NCBI GenBank assembly: GCA_947629095.1
Contig: CANRCK010000001.1
Coordinates: 62,001 to 126,000, forward strand
DNA: 64,000 bases
DNA from: an uncultured Clostridia bacterium
GTDB taxonomy: Bacteria; Bacillota; Clostridia; Christensenellales; Borkfalkiaceae
Reading direction: 5' to 3'
Every line of letters begins with the position of its first letter. Position 1 is the stretch's first letter. A model generated the notes under the pieces. The model saw only the letters and a program-made list of their open reading frames with translations, was not told where the DNA came from and did not search any database. Position numbers and translations under genes: made by a program. Below, piece after piece: positions 18,620 to 27,971 of the stretch.

Positions 18620-20149
18620 ATGAAGCGGAAAATTTGTAGAATATTGTTGATGAAGAATAATAATATTTACAAATCCGCCGCACAGGTAACTATTTTTTCG
18701 ACCGTGGAAAAAGGGCTGAGCTTTTTATACAGAATTGTGCTTTCGAGAGCAATCGGCGCCGAAGGGCTTGGAATTTACCAGATTTGCCTGACGGTATTTT
18801 CCGTGTTCCTTACAGCCGCGTCCAGCGGGGTCCCGGTTACGGTATCGAGGCTTATGGCAAAGAGCACGGCAAAAAACGATATCCGCGGCAAGCACTCGGC
18901 TGTGACGGCGGGAATTTGCTGCACGCTGTTTATTACGGTGCCCGTGGCTCTGGGATTGTTTTTGTGCCGCGGCTGGCTGGGATTTTTATTCTCCGACGAC
19001 AGATGCGTTGATATTTTTTTGATTTTACTGCCCGGGCTGGTGCTTACCTCCGTTTATGCGGTAATCCGCGGTTCCTTTTGGGGAAATAAGCAATTTTTGC
19101 CCTACTCGGTTATAGAACTTCTGGAGGACGCCGTTATGGTGATATGCGGCGTAATTCTCATTTCGGGAGTTTCGGACCCTGTGGCAGGCGCGAAATACGC
19201 CGTGATAGCGGTGATTGTATCCTACGTATTTTCATTTGCCGTTTCGATAGGTTGGTATCTTTCGACAGGCGGCAAGTTCGTAAATCCCAAACGACAGTTA
19301 AAGCCGCTTATAGCCTCCTCGACCCCCATCACCGCCATGCGCACTTCCGCCTCTCTTTTGAACTCCGCCGTCGCGTTTTTGCTGCCCGCGCTGCTGATTG
19401 CGGGCGGGGCGGGAAATTCCGAGGCGATGAGCCTTTACGGAATCGCCGTGGGAATGGCTGTGCCGATGCTGTTTATACCGTCCTCGGCAATAGGCTCGAT
19501 AGCCGTGGTTGTAGCTCCCGAGCTTTCGGAAAATTATTACCGCGGCAACAACGTAGCCGTTGCAACGGACGTGGAAAAGTCGGTAAACGCCGCCGTTTTT
19601 ATCGCCGCGCTCGTAATTCCCGTGCTGTTTGCCCTGGGCGGAGCGATAAGCGATTTTTTATACTCGAGCGAGCTGTGCGGAGAAATAGTTACCGTGAGTT
19701 GTTTTTTGGTACTGCCGATGTGCGTTTCGATGATGACGAACACGGTGCTGAACTCGATGAATTGCGAAAAAAAGACCCTGGCGTACTTTTGCATAGGCGC
19801 GGTTGCCACCTTGCTTTGCATAGGGATTCTTACACGGTTTATAGGAGTTTACAGCTACGTGTGCGGACTGGGACTGAGCAATATAATATCCGCCGCGCTC
19901 AATCTGAAACTGTTGAAAAAAAAGTGCGGCAACCTGAACGTTATGCAATTTATACGGAAAGGGATTGCCGCCGTTGCGCTCTCCTGCCTTTTCGGGGGGC
20001 TGCTTGTGGGCGTTTTGAAAAATTTTATGCCCCCGTTGGCACAGATCGCAACGGGCGGACCGCTGATATTGCTGTTCACCGCAGGGGTTTGTTACCTTTT
20101 GAAGATGTTTACGCTCAAACCGCTTAAAAAAATTATTTCGAGGGACTGA
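18620..20149 (+). CDS. Polysaccharide biosynthesis/MATE-like flippase (SpoVB family)
   Basis: SAAQVTIFSTVEKGLSFLYRIVLSRAIGAEGLGIYQICLTVFSV plus multi-TM; start 18620 or 18650. Confidence 0.85.
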   Translation: MKRKICRILLMKNNNIYKSAAQVTIFSTVEKGLSFLYRIVLSRAIGAEGLGIYQICLTVFSVFLTAASSGVPVTVSRLMAKSTAKNDIRGKHSAVTAGICCTLFITVPVALGLFLCRGWLGFLFSDDRCVDIFLILLPGLVLTSVYAVIRGSFWGNKQFLPYSVIELLEDAVMVICGVILISGVSDPVAGAKYAVIAVIVSYVFSFAVSIGWYLSTGGKFVNPKRQLKPLIASSTPITAMRTSASLLNSAVAFLLPALLIAGGAGNSEAMSLYGIAVGMAVPMLFIPSSAIGSIAVVVAPELSENYYRGNNVAVATDVEKSVNAAVFIAALVIPVLFALGGAISDFLYSSELCGEIVTVSCFLVLPMCVSMMTNTVLNSMNCEKKTLAYFCIGAVATLLCIGILTRFIGVYSYVCGLGLSNIISAALNLKLLKKKCGNLNVMQFIRKGIAAVALSCLFGGLLVGVLKNFMPPLAQIATGGPLILLFTAGVCYLLKMFTLKPLKKIISRD

Positions 20150-20504
20150 GCTTTAAGGTGAACAGTCCTTTTACCGCGAGGACGAGTAAAAATATGCCGA
20201 AGAGCTTTTTTAAAACGTCGCCGGGAAGATATGAGGCTGCCAGACTGCCCAAAACGGACGTTACAAGGGCGGGGATAATTATCATACCTACTTCGCCGCC
20301 GTCAATAAGACCGCTCCTTTTGTGGACGGAAAGGCTTATTGCCGCCGTGGGAAGGAAAGCTATGAGATTGGTTGCCTGCGCAACGTGCTGTTCAACTCCC
20401 GTGAAAATTGTGAGAAAGGGAATAAGGATTGTACCGCCGCCCATTCCCATACCGCCCAAAAGCCCGGAAAAGAAGCCCGCGGCAAGAAATATAATAAAAC
20501 TCAA
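20133..20504 (-). CDS. TSUP (TauE/SafE) family half-transporter, C-terminal half
   Basis: FFSGLLGGMGMGGGTILIPFLTIFTGVEQHVAQATNLIAF; TTG start overlapping the upstream stop (TTGA), SD-like AAGGA. Confidence 0.8.
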   Translation of the reverse strand: MSFIIFLAAGFFSGLLGGMGMGGGTILIPFLTIFTGVEQHVAQATNLIAFLPTAAISLSVHKRSGLIDGGEVGMIIIPALVTSVLGSLAASYLPGDVLKKLFGIFLLVLAVKGLFTLKLSPSK

Positions 20505-20857
20505 AACAGCATCCTTAAGCCCGCAAGGAGCATTACTGCGATAAATATGGCGTTGACTATAAATCCAGGCAAATAACCGAGTAGCTTTGCGCCCAAAAAC
20601 CCGCCCGCGACCGAACCGACAGCCGCGGGTATTACTACGTCCGCGCGGAAGCTTCCGCTTAAAATATACACCGCCGCGGAAACGGCGCAGACGGGCGCGA
20701 TTACGAGAATAGCCATGGCGTGGGAACGCTTTTCGTCGTATCCAAGCATATTTTTCAGAATGGGAACAGCCACCATTCCCCCGCCGCCGCCAAACAAACC
20801 GTTTACCGAACCGGTAAGAAAGCCGGCAAAGGCGCTTTTCAGTTTTTTATCTCCCAT
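20501..20857 (-). CDS. TSUP (TauE/SafE) family half-transporter, N-terminal half
   Basis: GFLTGSVNGLFGGGGGMVAVPILKNMLGYDEKRSHAMAILVI TSUP repeat. Confidence 0.8.
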   Translation of the reverse strand: MGDKKLKSAFAGFLTGSVNGLFGGGGGMVAVPILKNMLGYDEKRSHAMAILVIAPVCAVSAAVYILSGSFRADVVIPAAVGSVAGGFLGAKLLGYLPGFIVNAIFIAVMLLAGLRMLF

Positions 20858-21035
20858 ATTACTATCCGATTTGATTTATAAACACTTATTTTTAAATAAG
20901 TTTTTGCAATTTATGGAAAAATAATAATATTTTTGCGTCTAACCGAGCGTTAATCGCTTGCTTATAAAGGTAAATTATATTAAAATGATATAGTACGATT
21001 TAAACAGTACGATATTTTTTTCAGGTGTAACATTT

Positions 21036-24000
21036 ATGAGAAAAAGACAATTTACCAAAATCAGGAAATCCGCTATTGCCGCTCTGTGCGCGGTTGCCGT
21101 GACCTGCACGGGCCTTGCCGCAGCGTGCGCACAAGAACCTGCGGAAAAAGAGGAAGAAACCCCTAAGAGAGAAGATACGCAGCTTCTCAAAAACGGCGAT
21201 TTCGAATTTTTCGATATCCCCGACGACGCCGTTTATCTTATAAGGAACGTAAACAGCTGGTCACGTTCGGGAGACAGCTCCGGCACGATGTCCGGGATAA
21301 TAAATACCTCCGTTAAAGCCTGGGACGCAATGACGGACGCAGGGCTGAAGGACAAGCTGGACGCAAACAACGACTTAAAACCCGGCGACAGCAACTATAA
21401 GGACGAGTACGTGGATTATAACGGAATGGACTCCGACGATATTCCTTATATAGACCCTTACGTCGCCGCCCTTTCGGAGAGCAACATAGGAGACGACGAG
21501 GACGGATATGCCAAGGACGGGCTTATTTTAAAGGGAAAAGTTTCCGACCGCTCCTATAAGGATTTCCTCGGCATAGAGGGCGACGCCGATAGCGGATTTA
21601 CGTTCAGAGGCAAAACCGTTTATTTTGACAGCGACAGCGGCGACTATTATTTTGACGCCGGATTTACGCAGTCGGTGCGCTATGCGACGATTAATAACCC
21701 CGGAACTCACCTCGGCGCGTACAACGAGACTACGGGGAAGCTCGGCGACACGACAGTTTACCTCGACGACGATGGGAATTACTATCTCGACGAGGACAAG
21801 ACGCAGCCCACCGGCAATGTGCTGATGATCCATAACTATCCCACCAACACGAGATACAACGGACTTGAACAGCACTACTCTTCGCAGACCATCTCGCTTG
21901 AAGCGAATACCGCGGCGGAAATTTCGCTGTGGGTGAAAACCTCCGACCTCAAGTACGACAAGGGCTATTTGCAGATAAACGACCAGAACAGGGGCGCTTA
22001 TATCGAAGTTACCCAGACTGTTGCCTCCACCGCCATCGATTCCTTTAAAATCAAGGCGATTAACACCGAGAAGATCATCGGAGACAATGCTTCGCTCGAT
22101 TCAAGCGTTTGCAGCAACGGCTGGCTGAAATATACGATTTACGTAAACGCGTGCGATTTCGCCGACAGCACCATTTCGATAAACCTTGGGCTTGGCGACA
22201 GCGACACGAACGAAAAAGTTACCGGCTATGCGTTCTTTGACGACGTTCAGATTAAGAAGTTTATTGACTTAAACGGCAAGGATGCCGACGGCAACAACGT
22301 TAGCTCCTATCCCGAAAATAAGGAAAAGCTCGGGCTGGACAGCGACAACCCCGCATACTGTTCGCTTGTAAGCGAAGCCGAGGACAAGATTAAATATGCC
22401 GACGCAACGCTCGATTACAGCGACGGCACTAAAAAAATTCTCGATAAGAGATTCTCGACAAGCTTCTACTATCTTGTAGACCTTGCATCGGAAAACTATA
22501 CTTTGGAAAGCACCCAAAAGCAACCTGTTGCTTTCAACGACGCTTCTACCGTTACGGTGAGCGCAGCGCTCACAACCGGTGAACAAAATGGAAAGATTTA
22601 CGCCTCCGCCCTGTCAAACGAGGCAAAATTGACGGGCGTTACAGGAACGGACGGCACAGCAAATTACGTTTTGCCCGACTCGATGAAATATGAGGGCGGC
22701 AGACCTACCTTCAACGACGTTATAGGCGTTTACGGTGCAAACAAAACCTTCAGCGCAGCCGATTTTAATGGCAATGACTCGGAAGGTCACAAATTCGTGG
22801 ACCTTTCGCCTATGCTCAACGAGGTTCTTTCGGGTGAATACGGGCTTGACGCTTTGAAGGATTTCTCCCTTGATGAAGCGCACGCCAATATGCTTTTGAT
22901 ACTTTCGAGATACGGCGCGGCATACACCGCGAAGCTCGAAAGCAAAAATGCGTTTACCATAGAGCCGGACAGCTATAAAATAATTTCTTTCTGGGTAAAG
23001 ACCTCGGACATGGAAGGCTCCACGGCGGCAACGGTAAAAATCACAGATACCTCCGACGAGGACAACAGCTCTACCCTTACTCTTGACACGACATCCGTAA
23101 AGACGGAGATAGGCGGCGACGACGATATTTACAACGGCTGGGTTCAGTGCTTCTTCTTTGTTGAAAACAGCCTTGACGAACAGAAGAGCTTTGAAATTTC
23201 TTTCGGCTTCGGCAATACAGATATCGTATCAATTGCCGCGACCTCCTGCAAGGACGGCTGGGCGGCAATTGCAAATATGCAGTCGCTTGACGTAGACGAG
23301 GACGTCTATAAGCTCGTTTCCGAAGGAACTTATGCTAAGAAGCTTACCTTTGAAAAAGAGGGCGAAAAGAGCTATACTCCCTTTGACGACGCTACGAGAA
23401 TGAGCAACGTTAAAAAAGGAATAGGCACTCCCGCAAACTACTACGGCGTAAACGGCGGCAGCAGCTACGTTGCCTACAAAGCGTTCGGCGATGATTTCGA
23501 TAAACAGAACAATAACGGATTTGCCGGGCTTATAAACAGGGACGGTCTTGCAGACTACGACCAGTCGCTTCGCAATAAAATACTTCACAGCTTTATAGAC
23601 GGCGCACGCGATTGGAACGAAGTGTTCGGCGATGAATGCTATCAGCCGCTCATCATTGTGAACAGCCTGCGCACCTATTACGACAAAGCCACCGAATCGG
23701 ACGACTATATAAAAGAACATTTGAGCGAGTTCTTAATAAAGGACGGCGACAGCTATGTTTCCGCCGAAGGCACGGAATGGAGCGAGGACGAAACTTATTA
23801 CTCAAAGGCTAAGCTTGCAAAGAACTACGGATTTATAGGAAATTCCGAATCGGTATCCTCGGGAAGCTACAAGACGATAAGCATCAGGGTTATGGTTTCC
23901 GAGGGCGCAAAGGCATATATCTATCTCGTTGACACTGAAAGCAATGAGACTATGAAATTTGACGTGCCCGGATACTCCTTCTACTATGATGACGACGGCA

Positions 24001-25487
24001 ATGTGCTGAGCGAAAAATTCAACGAGGACTGGACGGATACGGAACACCGCAACGCCATAGTTTATTCGCTCAGGGACGACGGATTGTATGACGGCGACGA
24101 CGGAATTTATGCAAATATCTGGAACCTTACGCCCAGATTCAAATATCCCAAGTTCGAGAAAAATACGTTCTATAATGCGGACGGCGAGCTTGTAAATTAC
24201 GACAAGCTGCAGGACGGCGTGATATATTACAGCGACGCCGCACACACGAAAATTGCCGACCACTATCTGTGCGTGGATACGACGAGGGTTTATGAGTACG
24301 ACAGCTCCACCGGCGCTTATTACTATCTTGTAAACGGCGTGCGCGGAGCGCAGGTCAAGGGCTTTGACAAGTCCTATGCAAGATACACCGCGCCCGAAAC
24401 AAAACCCGAGTATTCAATGGAAATAGGTCCTACCCTCGACAGTAACGGCAAACCCTGCTGGGTGACTGTGAACTTCGTTATTCATACGGGCGAAGAAGAA
24501 AAGAATTACAGGCTTGAGCTTTGGAGCGGAAAACGCGACGAAACAGGCGCGGAAGGACTCAACGAGGGCGATGCGGTAACCGGCGCCGTTGCGTTTGATT
24601 ACAGCTCATACAGCATAACGGATTCCAACTACTCTTCCGTTCTTTCGGAATACGAGACTGCAATTAAAGATACGTTTATCGAACTCATTGCCAACAAGGA
24701 CGCAAGCAAGCTCGGCGAGGTTGACAAGCTCAACATAAACAGCCTCAAAGCTTTGGCGGAAGAACTTGGAATTACAGAAGCAGATATAACCGCAGCTTTT
24801 GAAACGGCAGGCATAGACGCGGATTATGCGGCGCAATATTATACCTTCAGCTGGTATGATTCGGCACAGTTCGTGCCCTTCAATGCAGAGATTGCCGAAA
24901 CGGGTCAAACCGGATACGACTACACGGCAAGCGCAAACACCGAGACGTTGGTATACTTCAAAACGTACAACGCAGACGAACAGTCCTATAATATGTTCTT
25001 CGATTATTCGGCTATCGACCAGACGGAAAGCATAGACACCTCTTCCGATAACACTACCGACAGCGATAACGATACAACAACAAACAACGGACAATCTGCT
25101 TGGCTGCTTATTACTTCCATAATCCTTGTTGTGGTACTCCTCTTCGCTATGATTGCAATACTTGTAAGACAGCTTTGGAAGAAGTACGGCAAAAAGCGCG
25201 AATCGAAGAATTTGCAGAAAAACAACTACAAGAAGCGCGAACGCTATATGAGAAAGCTGAAGCTTGTTAAGACAGCGCCCGTTGAGGAAGAAGAACCCGT
25301 AACGCCCGCCGAAGAGACTCCCGCGGAAGCTACGGAACCTGTGGAAGAACCTACGGAAACGCCTGCAGAAGAACCTGCGGAGAAACCTGCAGAAGCGCCT
25401 GCAGAAGTACCCGCAGAAGAAACCACAGAGACGCCTGAAGAAACGCCCGCGGAAACGCCTGCGGACGACGACAAAAAGGACGAGTGA
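21036..25487 (+). CDS. Very large secreted/membrane-anchored surface protein
   Basis: 1483 aa, N-term signal (RKSAIAALCAVAVTCTGLAAACA), tandem beta-rich regions (LEANTAAEISLWVKTSD / IEPDSYKIISFWVKTSD), C-term TM, basic stretch, E/T/P/A-rich tail. Confidence 0.85.
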   Translation: MRKRQFTKIRKSAIAALCAVAVTCTGLAAACAQEPAEKEEETPKREDTQLLKNGDFEFFDIPDDAVYLIRNVNSWSRSGDSSGTMSGIINTSVKAWDAMTDAGLKDKLDANNDLKPGDSNYKDEYVDYNGMDSDDIPYIDPYVAALSESNIGDDEDGYAKDGLILKGKVSDRSYKDFLGIEGDADSGFTFRGKTVYFDSDSGDYYFDAGFTQSVRYATINNPGTHLGAYNETTGKLGDTTVYLDDDGNYYLDEDKTQPTGNVLMIHNYPTNTRYNGLEQHYSSQTISLEANTAAEISLWVKTSDLKYDKGYLQINDQNRGAYIEVTQTVASTAIDSFKIKAINTEKIIGDNASLDSSVCSNGWLKYTIYVNACDFADSTISINLGLGDSDTNEKVTGYAFFDDVQIKKFIDLNGKDADGNNVSSYPENKEKLGLDSDNPAYCSLVSEAEDKIKYADATLDYSDGTKKILDKRFSTSFYYLVDLASENYTLESTQKQPVAFNDASTVTVSAALTTGEQNGKIYASALSNEAKLTGVTGTDGTANYVLPDSMKYEGGRPTFNDVIGVYGANKTFSAADFNGNDSEGHKFVDLSPMLNEVLSGEYGLDALKDFSLDEAHANMLLILSRYGAAYTAKLESKNAFTIEPDSYKIISFWVKTSDMEGSTAATVKITDTSDEDNSSTLTLDTTSVKTEIGGDDDIYNGWVQCFFFVENSLDEQKSFEISFGFGNTDIVSIAATSCKDGWAAIANMQSLDVDEDVYKLVSEGTYAKKLTFEKEGEKSYTPFDDATRMSNVKKGIGTPANYYGVNGGSSYVAYKAFGDDFDKQNNNGFAGLINRDGLADYDQSLRNKILHSFIDGARDWNEVFGDECYQPLIIVNSLRTYYDKATESDDYIKEHLSEFLIKDGDSYVSAEGTEWSEDETYYSKAKLAKNYGFIGNSESVSSGSYKTISIRVMVSEGAKAYIYLVDTESNETMKFDVPGYSFYYDDDGNVLSEKFNEDWTDTEHRNAIVYSLRDDGLYDGDDGIYANIWNLTPRFKYPKFEKNTFYNADGELVNYDKLQDGVIYYSDAAHTKIADHYLCVDTTRVYEYDSSTGAYYYLVNGVRGAQVKGFDKSYARYTAPETKPEYSMEIGPTLDSNGKPCWVTVNFVIHTGEEEKNYRLELWSGKRDETGAEGLNEGDAVTGAVAFDYSSYSITDSNYSSVLSEYETAIKDTFIELIANKDASKLGEVDKLNINSLKALAEELGITEADITAAFETAGIDADYAAQYYTFSWYDSAQFVPFNAEIAETGQTGYDYTASANTETLVYFKTYNADEQSYNMFFDYSAIDQTESIDTSSDNTTDSDNDTTTNNGQSAWLLITSIILVVVLLFAMIAILVRQLWKKYGKKRESKNLQKNNYKKRERYMRKLKLVKTAPVEEEEPVTPAEETPAEATEPVEEPTETPAEEPAEKPAEAPAEVPAEETTETPEETPAETPADDDKKDE

Positions 25488-25507
25488 CAATAAGTTAACT
25501 TAAATAA

Positions 25508-25538
25508 GTGGCGTAGCGGCAATCCGCCGCTACGCCAC
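25508..25538. terminator. Hairpin downstream of the large surface protein gene
   Basis: GTGGCGTAGCGGC / GCCGCTACGCCAC perfect 13-bp arms. Confidence 0.6.
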
Positions 25539-25626
25539 AACTATATTTAAAAATAAAAGGCTAACGCAGTTCCGTTAGTCTTTTATAATTTTATTTATAA
25601 GCCCAAGCGCGAACGCCGAGGCGGGA

Positions 25627-26937
25627 TTAAATTCTCAAGCCCTTGGGAAGATGGTTTTTTGCTATGCCGTTCACCGCCTTGCACCAGCCGAGCGGCAGCC
25701 CCATATAGGTAACCAGATACCACCCTTTCAGCTCTGCGAGACAGTTGAAAGTAAGTCCGCGCAGATAGGAAAGCGCAGTGCTTTCATCTACCTCCACTGA
25801 GTTTGCGTCGTCCTTTGAAAGCCGAGTTGCAAACGCGTGGCTCGGCGAAAACGGCGCCCGGGACTTTGAATCGAGCCTGCCCAGAAAGAGCGACTGCTTT
25901 ATCATCCACCTGTCTTTGCCGGGAAATGCCGAAGCTAAATCTTCGGCGCCGTCCTCGAAGCTGAAGAGCACATCGCCGTCAAGAATAAGATTATTTACGG
26001 CGGTTGAGAGCGTTGCGCTCTCCCACTCCCTGTATGAATGCAGGTCGCATTTTTTGGGAATAGACGGGGTCAGTTTGCGGAAATCGGCGGCGCGGGAGCC
26101 GTCTGTCTTTTGAAGAACGGCAAAAAAGTGCCCTTCGCCCTGTATTTTGTGGGGCAGCAGCTTGCGCATTTCAAGCAATTTGTAGCCTGAGTGAGATTTA
26201 AGGAAGTTTTCTATTTGATTTTCATCCTCTTCGGGGGAAAAGGTGCAGGTTGAATACACAAGCCTTCCGCCGCCGCAGAGCATAACGTCTGCCGCAGATA
26301 AAATATCCCCCTGCCGCGCCGCACACGCAAATACGTTTTGCGGCGACCACTCGGGTATGGCGTTCCGTTCCTTTTTGAACATTCCCTCGCCCGAACAGGG
26401 TGCGTCGACGAGGATTTTATCGAAATAATTTTCAAATATACCGGCAAGAAACGCAGGGTCGGCGCAGGTAATTGCGGCATTTTTTATGCCGAGGCGTTCT
26501 ACGTTCTGCGCCAAAATATCGCGTCGGGACGGAACGGGTTCGTTTAAAACAAGGGTGCCCTTGCCGTGCATATATTGCGCTATCTGCGTGCCCTTGCCGC
26601 CCGGTGCGGAGCACAAATCCAGAACGCGCTCACCCTCCTTTATATCCAGCCAAGGGACGACGGACATTGCAGAAGGTTCCTGAACATAGTACGCCCCCGC
26701 GGCGTGAAGTACGGTTTTGCCCAAGCCGTCGCCCTCAACAAAAAATCCGCTCGGCTCCCACGGCGTGGGCGAGAGCGCAAACGGCGTAATTTTTTTGAAG
26801 GCTTCAACGGAAATTTTAAGGGTGTTGACCCGTATCGCCTTTTTGGGAGGCAAGAGGTAGCTTTGCTCAAAGGCGGGATATTCCGCGCCGAGCTGTAACT
26901 TCATTCTTGCCGAAAATTCCCCGGGAAGGTCAAGCAT
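25627..26937 (-). CDS. rRNA cytosine-C5 methyltransferase (RsmF/Nol1-Nop2-Sun family)
   Basis: VLDLCSAPGGKGTQIA, DAPCSGEGMFKK, YSTCTFSPEEDE. Confidence 0.93.
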   Translation of the reverse strand: MLDLPGEFSARMKLQLGAEYPAFEQSYLLPPKKAIRVNTLKISVEAFKKITPFALSPTPWEPSGFFVEGDGLGKTVLHAAGAYYVQEPSAMSVVPWLDIKEGERVLDLCSAPGGKGTQIAQYMHGKGTLVLNEPVPSRRDILAQNVERLGIKNAAITCADPAFLAGIFENYFDKILVDAPCSGEGMFKKERNAIPEWSPQNVFACAARQGDILSAADVMLCGGGRLVYSTCTFSPEEDENQIENFLKSHSGYKLLEMRKLLPHKIQGEGHFFAVLQKTDGSRAADFRKLTPSIPKKCDLHSYREWESATLSTAVNNLILDGDVLFSFEDGAEDLASAFPGKDRWMIKQSLFLGRLDSKSRAPFSPSHAFATRLSKDDANSVEVDESTALSYLRGLTFNCLAELKGWYLVTYMGLPLGWCKAVNGIAKNHLPKGLRI

Positions 26938-27883
26938 TTATAAAAGCCTCCAGCTCTTCCAACGTCATATGCGGGATAGCGCGCTCGGCAGCCGATTTTG
27001 TGCGTGCCGTTATGTCGTCCTCGGCGGAGATGTACAGCGTGCAGCCGTCGAGCTTGGGGGAATATCTGCCGCCCGAAGCGTAAATTTTATCAACGAGGGG
27101 AATCGATACAGTGATATCGTCCTCCAACGCGCGCGAAAATGTGACCGTTTTACCCTTTAAAACCCCGCCGGAGCGGTTTACACGCTTGCGGGAGAGATTG
27201 TTATAGAACCGAATACGCTTTTGGGAGCGCTCGTTCTTTGCCGCCCTTTTTTCGGCGTTATAGCGTTTGAAACCCTTGGACTGAGGACGGGTTATCTGAT
27301 AGCGGGCAATTTTGCCCGGGGAGACGTTCAACAGCTTGGGAAGCTCCTCCACGGCGCAATCGTTTACTTTGCAAAGAGCTTCCACTATGCGCATCGTGGC
27401 ATAGGCGTCGTCCGCAGCCCTGTGCGGGGTGAATTCCACCCCGAGAGCATTTGCTATGTGCTCCAAACCAAACTGCCTTGAAAAATCGTTTATATGGGTC
27501 ATAAACAACAGCTGGCTGTCCTGAAAGGAAAACTCAAACGAGGGAAGCTTGAAACGGCGCGTTTCGAGATTCAAATATTTTACGTCGTTCAAAACGGCGT
27601 GACCGAAAACTAAGTTGTTTTTGTCCTCTAAAAGCGCTTTGATTTGGTCGTACACGTGCGGAAACGAGGGATGACGCTTAAATTCATCGTACTCATAGGG
27701 CAAAACAATACCCTTTTCACCCTTTCTGTCAGTAAGCTCAAACTTGCCCTTGGGGTTGACGAGGATATCTTCCTTTTTGATTATATTGAACTTTTCGTCG
27801 CAGAGAACATAGCCGAATGCGCAAATTTTGGCGTAGGTTTTGTGTACGCCGGCGCACTCTATATCAAAAAAAACCAAATTCAT
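26930..27883 (-). CDS. DnaQ-like DEDD exonuclease with C-terminal BRCT-like domain
   Basis: MNLVFFDIECAG, FGHAVLNDVKYL, HRAADDAYATMRI; C-term LKGKTVTFSRALEDD...LVDKIYASGGRYSPKLDGCTLYIS. Confidence 0.75.
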   Translation of the reverse strand: MNLVFFDIECAGVHKTYAKICAFGYVLCDEKFNIIKKEDILVNPKGKFELTDRKGEKGIVLPYEYDEFKRHPSFPHVYDQIKALLEDKNNLVFGHAVLNDVKYLNLETRRFKLPSFEFSFQDSQLLFMTHINDFSRQFGLEHIANALGVEFTPHRAADDAYATMRIVEALCKVNDCAVEELPKLLNVSPGKIARYQITRPQSKGFKRYNAEKRAAKNERSQKRIRFYNNLSRKRVNRSGGVLKGKTVTFSRALEDDITVSIPLVDKIYASGGRYSPKLDGCTLYISAEDDITARTKSAAERAIPHMTLEELEAFINA

Positions 27884-27906
27884 TTACAAATTTATTATAA
27901 CATAAA

Positions 27907-27938
27907 AGCCGCCCGCAGGCAAACGCCTGCGGGCGGTA
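27907..27938 (-). terminator. Hairpin terminator downstream of gyrA
   Basis: GCCGCCCGCAGGC-aaac-GCCTGCGGGCGGT. Confidence 0.7.
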
Positions 27939-27971
27939 TTGTAATTAAATTTAAAATTACGCGTGAGAGAA

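Noticed and set aside
19144-20127. 327-aa plus ORF inside the SpoVB-like gene
   Set aside because: Arg-rich frame-shifted translation overlapping a convincing multi-TM protein in another frame.
25300-25487. Possible CRISPR-like short repeats in CCTGCGGAAGAA-type sequence
   Set aside because: In-frame codon-degenerate PAE/PEE amino-acid repeats without spacers or fixed unit; coding low complexity. No CRISPR array seen in the window.
24606-25490. 294-aa minus-strand ORF opposite the large surface protein gene
   Set aside because: Low-complexity R/C/F-rich translation antisense to a repeat-rich coding region; sense gene has signal peptide, TM and coherent domains.
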